64,000 bases of DNA from Rhizobiales bacterium 64-17 (GCA_001899285.1 MKWA01000013.1:28336-92335); one strand, 5' to 3'. Positions 33,301 to 42,213 are shown, counted from the first letter of the stretch. Numbers and translations: made by a program. Notes: generated by a model from the letters alone, not told the origin.

Positions 33301-34974
33301 CTACCGACCTTGGATGCTTGCCCCCATCGCCGTTTGCAGCGAGGCAGTGATCTCGTCGATCGCTTGCGGTGTCGACGCAGCTGCGGCAACGAAGCGATCA
33401 GGACGCAGAACGATCAATGACGTTCTATGATCCCCGAACCATTGTTTAATCGCGCCGGTGTCGCCCAGAATGAGTAGATCATCGGACTTCACGGTCTGTT
33501 CGGCTGACAGTTGAACGGCCGGCAAGACGGCGACAAACCGCGCCCCGATGTTTTGCCAGAATGCGCGGACAGTGTCGCTCATATGGAGGCGAGGATCGGT
33601 CGCCCAGGCGACGATGGCAAACCAGGGCCCGATCGCGTCGTCGAATTTCCGGATTTCGCGTCTGTCCAGAGCAACGTCCGGCTGAATGAAAAGACGGCCG
33701 ACTGGCGAAGGGGCCGTGCCACGCGACGTCGCCAGTGGTACCACCACGCCACGCGTGTAGCGCGGCATCGGCTTGAACCGCATCTGCAGGATGTAGTTCT
33801 TCACTGGTGGGATCGCATTGAGCAACAAGGTCAGGCCGTCGCGAAGCATCGCCAGCCAGCGTTGCGTCGGTGAAAAAATCTTTCCGGCCGTCACGGAGAT
33901 TGAAATCATCGCCGCGGCGTGATCCCGGCGCTCGAGATCGTAGCTGTCCAGAAGTGTGTCGGATGTCATGCCTTTGACGACCATCGCCAGCTTCCAGGCG
34001 ATGTTTGTCGCATCCCGAATGCCGCTGTTGTAGCCCTGGCCCTGCCATACCGGCATCAGATGTGCGGCGTCGCCGGCGAGAAGCACGCGCCCTTGCCGAA
34101 AACGCTCCGCCAGACGCGCGTGATGGGTATAAACGCGGCTGCGGATGATGTCGGCTTTCTCCGGATGCGGCATGACGATCTGCAGCAGATTTTGGATCCC
34201 GTCGCGTGAGCAGAGCTGCTCTTCTGTTTCCTCGCCGAACACCATGAATTCGACGCGGCGGATTCCGTGTGGCAGCGCAATCGACACATAAGGTCGGGTG
34301 GGAATGCAATAGAGATAAGCATCGGGGATACCGATCGGGTCGTTGCGAATGTCGACCACGACCCAGCGGGTCGATTCCGTTTTTCCAGAGAAGGGAATAT
34401 TGAGGATCTTGCGGACGGTGCTTTTGCCACCGTCTGCCCCGACGACGAAGCTGGCGTGAACTTCTTCGGTCGCTCCGGCACCATCTTGGATCCGCAACGA
34501 CACGCCGTCGCCGATTTCGGTCAGTTCGGACAGTGACCGACCGAACAGCACATGAACATCTTGATAGCGTGACAACCCCTTCAGCAATTCGAGATCGACC
34601 AGGGGCTGGATAAAGGCGTTCCGTCGCGGCCAGCCGAATTCACGTGTTCGTGGCTCGACGGAGGCAAAGCATCGGCCGCGAGCCGTCAGGAAACGGACCC
34701 ACTGATCGGGTGTTGTGTGCGGGCGAACATTGTCGGCGAGGCCGATGGCCTGGAACGCGCGCAGGCATTCGTCATCCATGCCTACGCCGCGCGGATAATC
34801 AATCAACTCGGCGCCGCGCTCGATGACGAGAACGGAAACGCCATACATCCCGAGAAAGTTGGCGATGGTCAAGCCGACCGGCCCGGCACCGATCACCGCA
34901 ACGTCGACGCGCCTGGGCATCGCTGGCTGTGTGGGATCGTTGGGGGAGGCAGATTCCGAATTCACGGGTGGCAC
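33301..34974 (-). CDS. mhpA: FAD aromatic monooxygenase (MhpA-like)
   Basis: A 557-residue group A flavin hydroxylase. The FAD motif is VAVIGAGPVGLTIANFLG, with DG motif VVGADGGKSTVRKI and the GD motif RVLLAGDAAHLMPVWQGQG. It matches the 3-(3-hydroxyphenyl)propionate hydroxylase family, which ortho-hydroxylates the ring to a catechol using NADH and O2. The preferred start is GTG 34974; ATG 34920 is an alternative. It is divergent from the MhpB-like dioxygenase gene, with two palindromes between them. The C-terminal thioredoxin-like domain is degenerate. Confidence 0.9.
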   Translation of the reverse strand: MPPVNSESASPNDPTQPAMPRRVDVAVIGAGPVGLTIANFLGMYGVSVLVIERGAELIDYPRGVGMDDECLRAFQAIGLADNVRPHTTPDQWVRFLTARGRCFASVEPRTREFGWPRRNAFIQPLVDLELLKGLSRYQDVHVLFGRSLSELTEIGDGVSLRIQDGAGATEEVHASFVVGADGGKSTVRKILNIPFSGKTESTRWVVVDIRNDPIGIPDAYLYCIPTRPYVSIALPHGIRRVEFMVFGEETEEQLCSRDGIQNLLQIVMPHPEKADIIRSRVYTHHARLAERFRQGRVLLAGDAAHLMPVWQGQGYNSGIRDATNIAWKLAMVVKGMTSDTLLDSYDLERRDHAAAMISISVTAGKIFSPTQRWLAMLRDGLTLLLNAIPPVKNYILQMRFKPMPRYTRGVVVPLATSRGTAPSPVGRLFIQPDVALDRREIRKFDDAIGPWFAIVAWATDPRLHMSDTVRAFWQNIGARFVAVLPAVQLSAEQTVKSDDLLILGDTGAIKQWFGDHRTSLIVLRPDRFVAAAASTPQAIDEITASLQTAMGASIQGR

Positions 34975-35054
34975 GTTGTCAGCTCATGCAGGGGGCGAGA
35001 ACGTCCGCGAGGGTGCACCGTATACGCCGGCAGGCCCTAGCCGCTTCTGGTCGG

Positions 35055-35071
35055 TGTTCACGAGATGCACA
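35055..35071. promoter_or_regulatory. 17-bp palindrome of the mhp-type regulon, copy 3
   Basis: TGTTCAC-GAG-ATGCACA in the 182-bp divergent region between the MhpA- and MhpB-like genes; one mismatch to TGTGCAY-N3-RTGCACA. Confidence 0.55.
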
Positions 35072-35093
35072 CCGCGGCGGGCCGGCTTGCGCG

Positions 35094-35118
35094 GTGAGTG
35101 ATGCTGGCATCCACTCAC
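35094..35118. repeat. inverted repeat upstream of the MhpB-like gene
   Basis: GTGAGTG (35094-35100) and CACTCAC (35112-35118) are exact reverse complements around an 11-nt centre that is itself nearly self-complementary (ATGC/GCAT). It lies 38 nt before the MhpB-like ATG and could be an operator or a leader hairpin. Confidence 0.45.
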
Positions 35119-35156
35119 GGCATCCGGACAACTCCCGCCACGCAGGATGATGACCC

Positions 35157-36104
35157 ATGCCGCTGAAAGCAATCTGCATGTCGCATTCTCCCTTCATCGG
35201 CAGGGTCAGTGCCGGGGAGGCCGTGGAACGCGATGTCCGGAACGCGATTGGGCAACTCGCGGAAGAGGTAACGGCATTCGCGCCTGAACTCGTGATTATG
35301 CTCGCGCCGGATCACTTCAACGGCTTTTTCTACGATATCATGCCGGCCTTCTGCGTCGGTGTGCGTGCCCAGGCTATCGGTGATTACGGTACGCCATCGG
35401 GTGCGTTGCGAACGGATGAAGGAAAAGCCATCGCTCTGGTCGAAGCGATGAGTGATCGAGGTTTCGATCTGTCCGTTTCTTATCGCATGCAGGTTGATCA
35501 CGCTTTTGCCCAGCCGCTCGCGGCGTTGACCGGGTCACTTGATCGTTATCCTGTGGTTCCGGTTTTCATCAACGCGGCTGCACCACCGCGTCCAAGCATG
35601 ATGCGTGTTCGCCAATTCGGCGCGGCGCTGGGTACTTTCGCCATGAGCACCGGACAGCGTGTTTTATTGATCGGTTCAGGCGGGCTTTCCCATGACCCGC
35701 CGGTGCCGTCGATCCGGTCAGCTCCTCCCGAGGTCCAGGAGACGCTGATCGCCGGCCGTAATCCCTCTGTGGAAGCGCGCAAGCAGCGCGAGGCGCGGAC
35801 CCTTCAAGCCGGTCAGGATTTCGCCGCCAAGAAGGGCAATCTGCGCGAGTTGAATGACGGATGGGATCGTAAATTCCTTTCGGTGCTGGAGAACGCCGAT
35901 ACTGACGCGATCGACGGCTATAGCGATGGTGCGATCACTGAAGAGGCGGGGCGGGCCGGTCACGAAGTCCGCACATGGGTAGCGACGCTCGCCGCGCAGG
36001 CAGCCGCCGGTCCGTATAAAATGGACGTGGTCTATCAGCGGCCCATTCCGGAGTGGATTGTCGGTATGGCCATGGCCAAAGCCGAGACGGCGAAGGGTCT
36101 GTAA
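35157..36104 (+). CDS. mhpB: 2,3-dihydroxyphenylpropionate-type extradiol dioxygenase (MhpB-like)
   Basis: A 315-residue class III (LigB-type) ring-cleavage enzyme. It begins with CMSHSPFIG, has the metal/catalytic block VIMLAPDHFNGFFYD, then QVDHAFAQPL and LLIGSGGLSHDPPVP. It opens the catechol made by the divergent MhpA-like monooxygenase between C1 and C2. The ATG at 35157 is preceded by AGGATGATGACC. The stop overlaps the SDR gene start by one base. Confidence 0.93.
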   Translation: MPLKAICMSHSPFIGRVSAGEAVERDVRNAIGQLAEEVTAFAPELVIMLAPDHFNGFFYDIMPAFCVGVRAQAIGDYGTPSGALRTDEGKAIALVEAMSDRGFDLSVSYRMQVDHAFAQPLAALTGSLDRYPVVPVFINAAAPPRPSMMRVRQFGAALGTFAMSTGQRVLLIGSGGLSHDPPVPSIRSAPPEVQETLIAGRNPSVEARKQREARTLQAGQDFAAKKGNLRELNDGWDRKFLSVLENADTDAIDGYSDGAITEEAGRAGHEVRTWVATLAAQAAAGPYKMDVVYQRPIPEWIVGMAMAKAETAKGL

Positions 36105-36841
36105 TGAATCAAATCGATTTGTCGGGGCGCGGCGCTGTTGTCACTGGCGGTGCGTCGGGCTTGGGTTATGCGATCGCCGAACGGTTTCGCGCTTCCGGCG
36201 CCCGCGTCGCGATCTGGGATCTCAATTTTCCCGACAGCCGGAAGGATATCCTGCAAGGATTCGATTTGATTCGAGCCGATGTTTCAGACCCAATCTCCGT
36301 CGCGACGGCTCTGAAAGAGACGGAAGCACGGCTGTCCGCCATTGATATTCTTGTGAACAATGCCGGCATCACCGGGCCGAACGCCAAGCTTTGGGACTAT
36401 GGCATCGACGATTGGCGCAAGGTGATGAGCATCAATGTCGACGGCGTGTTCTATTGCTCCAGGGCGATCGTTCCGGGGATGCGCCGGCGTGACTATGGCC
36501 GCATCGTCAACATCGCATCGGTCGCTGGGAAAGAAGGTAATCCGAACGCTTCGGCTTACAGCACGAGCAAGGGAGCGATCATCGCGCTCACCAAATCGCT
36601 CGGAAAAGAGCTGGTGGACGCGAACGTCCGCGTGAACTGTGTGACGCCCGCTGCGGTGGAAACGCCGCTGTTCAGCCAGATGACTCAGGCACATATCGAT
36701 TTCATGTTGTCGAAGATTCCGCTTGGGCGATTTGGTAAGCCCGAAGAGATTGCGGCGCTGGTCGCCTGGTTGAGTTCCGAGGAATGCTCGTTCAGCACCG
36801 CTGCGGTCTTCGACCTGTCCGGCGGCCGGTCGACCTACTGA
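36104..36841 (+). CDS. short-chain dehydrogenase/reductase
   Basis: A 245-residue classical SDR: nucleotide motif VVTGGASGLGYAIAERF, NNAG motif ILVNNAGITG, catalytic serine in NIASVAG, and Tyr/Lys in AYSTSKGA. The NAD(P) preference cannot be fixed. It is translationally linked to the MhpB-like gene (TAATG). Dehydrogenation of a diol or side-chain alcohol of the aromatic substrate is plausible; the standard mhp operon lacks such a gene. Confidence 0.9.
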   Translation: MNQIDLSGRGAVVTGGASGLGYAIAERFRASGARVAIWDLNFPDSRKDILQGFDLIRADVSDPISVATALKETEARLSAIDILVNNAGITGPNAKLWDYGIDDWRKVMSINVDGVFYCSRAIVPGMRRRDYGRIVNIASVAGKEGNPNASAYSTSKGAIIALTKSLGKELVDANVRVNCVTPAAVETPLFSQMTQAHIDFMLSKIPLGRFGKPEEIAALVAWLSSEECSFSTAAVFDLSGGRSTY

Positions 36842-36889
36842 GGATGCGGCCGGGCATCGGACGTAGTCTTGCACGAGTTGGAGAGTGAT

Positions 36890-37849
36890 ATGGGATCGCC
36901 GGATGTCTGCTGGATTGATGTTCACCATCACATCCTTCCGGCCCGTTACCGGCAGGAACTGGAGCGGCTTGGGGTCGATTCCATCGGTGGGGCCAAGATT
37001 CCCGATTGGACGGCAAAAGCGAGCCTCGAAATGCTCGATCGCAGCGGTCTTCAGGCGGCGCTGCTATCGATATCCAGCCCAGGCGCGTATTCCGAGGACG
37101 CCGCTACGGCGGTGGAACTCGCCAAAATCTGCAACCATGAACTCGAGCAGGTCGTCGGTGGTCATCCCGACCGTTTCGGAGCCTTCGCCGTTCTTCCCAT
37201 GCCTCATGTCGAGGCGAGTTTGCAGACCTTGCGCCAGTGCTCGCAGTTCGATGGCGTCGGCCTGATTGCAAGCTACGGCAATCGGTATCTGGGCGATCCG
37301 GCGTTTCGTCCGGTCTTTGAGGAGTTGAATCGACGGCGCGCCGTTGTCTTCATCCATCCGACGATTGGACCGGGGAGCCTGTCGTTCGATATCGACGTCC
37401 TCCCCGCAGCAGTGGAGTTCGCCTTTGATACGACGCGCACGGTGCTAAGCCTGCTGCGTGCAGGCATCTTTCACGCCTGTCCGGATATCAAGTTCGTCCT
37501 GGCTCATAACGGCGGGACCATTCCGTTTCTCGCCGGGCGGATCGCCAGCATGCTGGAGCGCCGCTTGCCTTATGAGACATTCGCCCCTCTTGGCGTTTCT
37601 CACTACCTCAAGCAACTGTATTTCGAATGCACGACGTCGACCTCGGATGCGACGCTGAAATGCGTTCTGTCTCTTGCCGGGAGCGGCCAGATCCTGTTCG
37701 GGACCGATTATCCATTTGCTCCAGAGGCGGTCGGCGCCAAGGGCAAGCGGGATGTAGCGGCGTTCAGCGATTTCAACGACCAAGATCGGCGGCTGGTCGC
37801 ATCCGGGAATGTCGCACGGTTGCTGCCACGGTTTGCCGCAGTCCGGTAG
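36890..37849 (+). CDS. ACMSD-like amidohydrolase (decarboxylase/hydrolase)
   Basis: A 319-residue amidohydrolase-2 family protein: metal motif WIDVHHHILP at the N-terminus, VFIHPTI, VLAHNGGTIPF and the terminal metal aspartate in ILFGTDYPFAPE. The family includes aminocarboxymuconate semialdehyde decarboxylase and resorcylate-type decarboxylases. Start ATG 36890 has GGAGAG upstream; TTG 36869 is open but less likely. Removal of a carboxyl group from an aromatic acid or a ring-fission product is inferred. Confidence 0.85.
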   Translation: MGSPDVCWIDVHHHILPARYRQELERLGVDSIGGAKIPDWTAKASLEMLDRSGLQAALLSISSPGAYSEDAATAVELAKICNHELEQVVGGHPDRFGAFAVLPMPHVEASLQTLRQCSQFDGVGLIASYGNRYLGDPAFRPVFEELNRRRAVVFIHPTIGPGSLSFDIDVLPAAVEFAFDTTRTVLSLLRAGIFHACPDIKFVLAHNGGTIPFLAGRIASMLERRLPYETFAPLGVSHYLKQLYFECTTSTSDATLKCVLSLAGSGQILFGTDYPFAPEAVGAKGKRDVAAFSDFNDQDRRLVASGNVARLLPRFAAVR

Positions 37850-37871
37850 CGGCGCGCCGGATTAGCGCCCC

Positions 37872-37888
37872 TGTGCATCGCATGCACA
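37872..37888. promoter_or_regulatory. 17-bp palindrome of the mhp-type regulon, copy 4 (perfect)
   Basis: TGTGCAT-CGC-ATGCACA, with exact 7-bp arms, 89 nt before the Bug protein start at 37978. It defines the consensus for the copies at 30094, 32329 and 35055. Confidence 0.65.
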
Positions 37889-37977
37889 CGGCGCGGGTCG
37901 GTAAAGACACCGGCCCGAAGGCATTTTACAGCTTTCAGTCTTCTGCAATCCGGTTCTGCCTGTCGGGGAATTTGCTA

Positions 37978-38955
37978 ATGGTCAGCACAAGGCGCGTGGT
38001 CGTTGGTTTTGCTGTCGTTCTGGGTATGACGGTCGGTCTGCTTCCTTCCGTTGCGCGGGCTGCCGATTGGCCGAGCCGGCCGATCCGCTGGATCGTGCCG
38101 TTCGGCGCGGGCGGCGGCGCCGATGTGACGTCGCGAATTGTCGCCGCCGAACTGTCAAAGCGGTTGGATACGCAGGTTTTTATCGACAACAAACCCGGCG
38201 CTTCTTCGGTGATCGGTACCCGTCAGATCGCCGAGGCCGATCCTGATGGGTATACGATCGGTCTGCTGACGGTTGTTCACCCGGTCAATGTCGCCGTCGG
38301 ACAGAAAATTCCCTACAATGTTGACACGGATTTTGCTTACCTGACTCAACTTACTCAAAATCCGATGATCCTTGTCGCGAACGCGAGCAAATCGTTCCGA
38401 TCGCTGCAGGACGTTCTCGATTACGCGCAGAAGAATCCCGGAAAGCTGACGGCTGCTTCCATCGGTATCGCGACGCCGCACCATTTGCTGCTCCAGTGGC
38501 TCGCCAGCCAGAAAAAGATGCAGATGGTGTTTGTGCCGTTTCGCTCCATTCCCGAGGCGCTTCAGGCAACCGTCAGTGGCGAGACCGATTTGATGCTGAT
38601 CGGAGCGGGCGGTGCAGCGGATAAATTCGTCGAAGATGGCAAGCTGACAGTAGTGGGAATCACCAGCAAGAAGCGTTCGGCCGATATGCCAAACGTCGCA
38701 ACCTTCGTTGAACAGGGAGTCCCCAACCTTATCGAAGAGTCGTGGTATGGCATGGTCGCGCCCGCAAAGACGCCGCCGGACATTCTCAAGAGGTTGGGCG
38801 ACGGGCTCCGGGCGTCGTTGAACGACGACGATGTGAAAAAGAAGATCAAGGCAGCCGGCGCCGAGGCAATGCCATCATCAGGAGCGGATCTTGTCGGGCT
38901 GCTCAAGCGCGATACCGAAAAGTATCAGCGGATCGTGCAGGAGATAAAGAAGTAG
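37978..38955 (+). CDS. Bug-family binding protein, second copy
   Basis: A 325-residue secreted binding protein. The signal peptide ends near residue 28 (LLPSVARAADWPSRPIRWIV); VPFGAGGGADVTSRIVAAEL, IDNKPGASSVIGTRQIA and ADPDGYTIG are the Bug hallmarks. GGGGAA precedes the ATG at 37978; the longer frame upstream is not used. No TctAB partners are adjacent. It lies downstream of a perfect copy of the 17-bp palindrome and so probably belongs to the mhp-type regulon. Confidence 0.88.
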   Translation: MVSTRRVVVGFAVVLGMTVGLLPSVARAADWPSRPIRWIVPFGAGGGADVTSRIVAAELSKRLDTQVFIDNKPGASSVIGTRQIAEADPDGYTIGLLTVVHPVNVAVGQKIPYNVDTDFAYLTQLTQNPMILVANASKSFRSLQDVLDYAQKNPGKLTAASIGIATPHHLLLQWLASQKKMQMVFVPFRSIPEALQATVSGETDLMLIGAGGAADKFVEDGKLTVVGITSKKRSADMPNVATFVEQGVPNLIEESWYGMVAPAKTPPDILKRLGDGLRASLNDDDVKKKIKAAGAEAMPSSGADLVGLLKRDTEKYQRIVQEIKK

Positions 38956-39474
38956 GAGCAGCTAATATAGGATTGCGCCGCTGTGGCGAGTTTTGAAAGC
39001 CGTTGCCGGAGGCGCTTTGCTTGAGGGTTGAGATTCCCGGTTCATTTGCCTGCATCGCGCATTGTATCGCGTTCTTCTAGTATTCTTCGCGTGCGGAGGT
39101 ACTTCGCGCGCGCTTGTGATCGAGATGCGCTGACTGGCGCTCGATTGTCTTGTGGTGCCCATTTTCCCGTTCCATGAGAGAGCAGGGGCGGGCTCAAGCG
39201 CCCGATCCGAAGCCCTCGTTGTCTTGAACCTCCAGTGGACGAAGTTTGGCGCGAGACCCCGATGCCGCGCCCATAACGAGGAATGCGCTTTCCCTGGAGA
39301 GGATTGATGTCGTGCTGAAAAAGCGCGATCTGCCGCCGATCATCGGGCTTATTCGATCTTGGTGTCAGCATGTGACATCTTGCGGTCTCATCGGAAGATG
39401 CTTTAAGCTTAAACAATCCGTGTTTGAGAATGGAACAACGACTCTTTGTGACCTAACCAGCGATTGGAGGAACA
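38956..39474. other. 519-nt intergenic region without a recognisable gene
   Basis: It has lower GC than the flanks toward its right end and only short open frames with no family resemblance. It ends in GGAGGAAC, a good ribosome-binding site for the gene at 39475. No palindrome of the 17-bp class is seen. Confidence 0.5.
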
Positions 39475-40431
39475 ATGACTCATCACCGCTTCTCATGGTC
39501 CGTGCTGTTATTGTTTGCTGGTGTCACGTATAGCCCTGCATTCGGCCAAGACTATCCGTCACGTACGGTGCAAATCTTTGTGGGTACCACTGCGGGTGGT
39601 GCCGTTGATGTGATGGCGCGAGGGCTAGCGGAAGATTTGGCAAAGTCTGTTGGCGGCACATTTATCGTGATCAATAAAGAAGGACGGAACAATACGCTCG
39701 CCGCTACGCAGGTCGCGCGTTCTAATGCCGATGGCTACACATTGGGCTTTAACGCAGCAGGCCCTTTTGTGTCCGATCTGCACACACGCGAAGGAATTCC
39801 GTTCAAGGTCGAGCAAATTGATTTCTTGTGTCAGCTTGTAGAGCTGCCAGTCGCATTTGCGGTTGCCGCAAACTCGAAATACAAATCGCTCCCTGAGCTT
39901 TTGCGCGCAGCCAAGTCGGCACCTCAGACCATCAATGTGGGTTCTGTTGGCGCCGGAAGTGTACCAACCCTTGTGTTGGGATTGCTCGAGAGGCAAGCGG
40001 GGGTGAAATTCAACAATATTCACTACAAGGGCGACGGCGAACTGGTCACGGCGCTGCTCGGAGGCCACATCGATGCAGCGGTTCCGGGAGTTTCAACCGT
40101 CGCTGGAAAAGGGCTGCCGGTATTGGCTACATCGTCGGAGCATCGTGTCCCCAATCTTCAGGACGTTCCGACGCTCAAGGAGCTGGGCTATCCGATCGTT
40201 AAGGTTGGTATGGCGGGGTTATATGCGCCGGCCGGGATGCCTCCTGAAGTCCGGTCCCGACTTGTCAAAGCGTGCAGTGAAATTGCATCGAATGGAGAAA
40301 AATTCAAAGTGGTCGCGGCGCGGCTGAAGCAGCAGATCAGTTTCCTCGGGCCGGACCGCTGGAAGCAGCGTATTACCGAAGATAGCGAGGAAAATAAGCC
40401 AATCATCAAGCAGTTGGAGTCAGCGCACTGA
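39475..40431 (+). CDS. Bug-family binding protein, third copy
   Basis: A 318-residue secreted binding protein. The signal peptide ends after FGQ (residue ~23), followed by DYPSRTVQIFVGTTAGGAVD; VINKEGRNNTLAATQVARSN and GYTLGFNAAGPFV follow. Overall base composition is less GC-rich than its neighbours, with more A/T-ending codons, consistent with separate acquisition. GGAGGAAC lies immediately upstream of the ATG. No membrane TctA/B genes are present. It may serve the adjacent MBL-fold hydrolase gene. Confidence 0.86.
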   Translation: MTHHRFSWSVLLLFAGVTYSPAFGQDYPSRTVQIFVGTTAGGAVDVMARGLAEDLAKSVGGTFIVINKEGRNNTLAATQVARSNADGYTLGFNAAGPFVSDLHTREGIPFKVEQIDFLCQLVELPVAFAVAANSKYKSLPELLRAAKSAPQTINVGSVGAGSVPTLVLGLLERQAGVKFNNIHYKGDGELVTALLGGHIDAAVPGVSTVAGKGLPVLATSSEHRVPNLQDVPTLKELGYPIVKVGMAGLYAPAGMPPEVRSRLVKACSEIASNGEKFKVVAARLKQQISFLGPDRWKQRITEDSEENKPIIKQLESAH

Positions 40432-40450
40432 TCTGTCGATCATCGGCTTC

Positions 40451-41503
40451 CTATTTCTGGAAAAGCCGCTTGGCCAGCAGCCATTCGGAAATGGCAGGCT
40501 TCGGTTTTCTCGGCGCCTGACGATAGGCGTCTTGATACACCGTATTGGGATAAACGTGTGACCCGGTGGAAGCCATTCGCGTCTGAATCCTTGCTTTGGT
40601 GACGTTGATCACCATGAGGTCATGCGCCAGAGCGAGCGCGCCGTCGTAGCTTTTGCGTATTTGCTTCTCGATCTCGCTCGCGGTGTCGAAATCATTATAA
40701 AAGTGAAACGACACGGCTAGTCGCGGGTGAACCATGGCGAAGATGCGGCCGGCATCCAGAGGGTCGGTATGAATATAGGTGTTTACGGCGCCGCCGCCCT
40801 TTTTGTCATGGCCGGTCGTCGCGACCATCTGGTCGACCGTATTGTATGTATCGTGTATGAGAACGTCCGCGTTACTGGCATTCTCGACTAAAAAGCCGTT
40901 TGGAGTCGTGTCGCCCGAATAGACAAGTGTCAGCCCGTTCCATTCCAATCTAAATCCGACCGGGCCGTCGGTTATATGAATTGCGGGGAAAGTCGAAATT
41001 CTAACACCATTCGAATCATAGATTATAGCGGTCTCGGCGTAATTGAATTCATGCACTTCAACTTCTTCGCCGATAGCGGGCAGGAAGCCCACGCGTGTGG
41101 CGGTATCCCAGGCGAAAGACTCTCGTTGCTTTTCAACGAAATGCTTCATCCCATAGTTTGGTTGGGTTCCTGAAGGGCCATAGACGACTAAGGGTTTGGT
41201 TCTCCCGCCAACCCAGCTCGCAACCCAGATCTGTCCAAAGTCGCCGACGTGATCGCTGTGAAGATGGGTTGCAAAATAAGCCGTAATGTCCTGGTAAGGA
41301 ATTTCGAGAGCACTAAAACGCATCTGCGTCCCGTACCCGAAGTCAAACATAAACTTGTCGCCGTTCCCGAGTTCAACCAGCCAGCCGGAGTTTGCCTGTG
41401 CCGGCCGCATGTAGGGACGCCCCGTTCCAAGTGCGATGATCCGCACTTCGTCCGCGGCCAGCGCTTCGGTGTTTGGAAAATAATAGCGACGATACCCATC
41501 CAT
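40451..41503 (-). CDS. MBL-fold metallo-hydrolase
   Basis: A 350-residue metallo-beta-lactamase-fold hydrolase with metal motif FATHLHSDHVGDF, further ligands in TFPAIHITDG and VYSGDTTPNG, and late histidine/acid residues near AVSFHFYND. The fold pattern (YYFPNTEALAADEVRII, ALGTGRPYMRP) resembles the RNase Z/arylsulfatase-like group. The substrate is unknown. The start is the ATG at 41503; the open extension upstream is ignored. It converges with the third Bug gene and borders a gene-poor stretch. Confidence 0.85.
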   Translation of the reverse strand: MDGYRRYYFPNTEALAADEVRIIALGTGRPYMRPAQANSGWLVELGNGDKFMFDFGYGTQMRFSALEIPYQDITAYFATHLHSDHVGDFGQIWVASWVGGRTKPLVVYGPSGTQPNYGMKHFVEKQRESFAWDTATRVGFLPAIGEEVEVHEFNYAETAIIYDSNGVRISTFPAIHITDGPVGFRLEWNGLTLVYSGDTTPNGFLVENASNADVLIHDTYNTVDQMVATTGHDKKGGGAVNTYIHTDPLDAGRIFAMVHPRLAVSFHFYNDFDTASEIEKQIRKSYDGALALAHDLMVINVTKARIQTRMASTGSHVYPNTVYQDAYRQAPRKPKPAISEWLLAKRLFQK

Positions 41504-42137
41504 GCTCGTTTCTCTAATTGTGTTGGGCTTGTTGTGTTGGGCTTGGACGTAAATAAAGCAGCATTCCTCGATATGATGCAACGTGCCTTGACGGCTTGCT
41601 CGATTGTGAAGGAAGAGCTTGTTCGCGGGGAAGATTCATGTTTGTCCCTGCGAATTAAACGGGGTGCGGGAATAAATCTCTGTCGAACTAGAAGCGGAGC
41701 GCGCAGAAATCTTGCCTGCGCAAACGTTGTTAGGCGTCGACGTTTCGCGTGCGCTTTGACTTGTGCGTGCTCGCGGTTGTTGGAATAACTTTGTCGACCA
41801 CCTTCAGACCGCCGACATTGGTTGTCCGCCGCTGCACCCTCTTTACGCGCTCCTCCCAATGCTCATCGCGCATGAGTCCGGCGGATATCGTTGTTCTCAA
41901 CGTGTGCGAGCTGCCGCTCAATGGCGCCGGCATTTCATTTGCGCGCTCATTTCAGGAGTGTTGAAGCTGTCGCGGGGAAACCGTGCAGTGGCTTGGTTCT
42001 TTGAATAGCCGAACCGCTGCAAAGCTGCGTCAGCCTATTCTCGGAGACAGGCAGCGGGCTTCGTGCGGTTCCATGGGAAAACGAGCCTGCCGGCCCGGAG
42101 GTGCGCGGAGGGTCATGAGGCTCTATCAATGGAAAAA
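41504..42137. other. 634-nt gene-poor region next to tRNA-Phe
   Basis: Only short open frames, none resembling a known family, are present. It separates the catabolic block from the conserved yacG - maf - hisD block. No integrase remnant and no copy of the tRNA-Phe 3' end could be found by eye. It could be a decayed island edge. Confidence 0.45.
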
Positions 42138-42213
42138 TGGTGCCCAGGGGCGGGATCGAACCACCGACACTGCGATTTTCAATCGCATGCTCTACCAACT
42201 GAGCTACCTGGGC
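42138..42213 (-). tRNA. tRNA-Phe (anticodon GAA)
   Basis: On the minus strand the gene starts GCCCAGGTAGCTCAGTTGG at 42213 and ends with an encoded CCA at 42138. The anticodon stem GCGAT/ATCGC encloses TGAAAAT-type loop bases with GAA. Acceptor GCCCAGG pairs with CCTGGGC. The 76-nt gene follows yacG, as in many alphaproteobacteria. Confidence 0.96.

Noticed and set aside
41730..41933. Short minus-strand open frame in the gap beside tRNA-Phe
   Set aside because: 67 codons, no recognised motif and no convincing start context; too weak to call a gene or remnant.
41947..42198. Minus-strand open frame covering tRNA-Phe
   Set aside because: Most of its translation is the tRNA gene read as protein.
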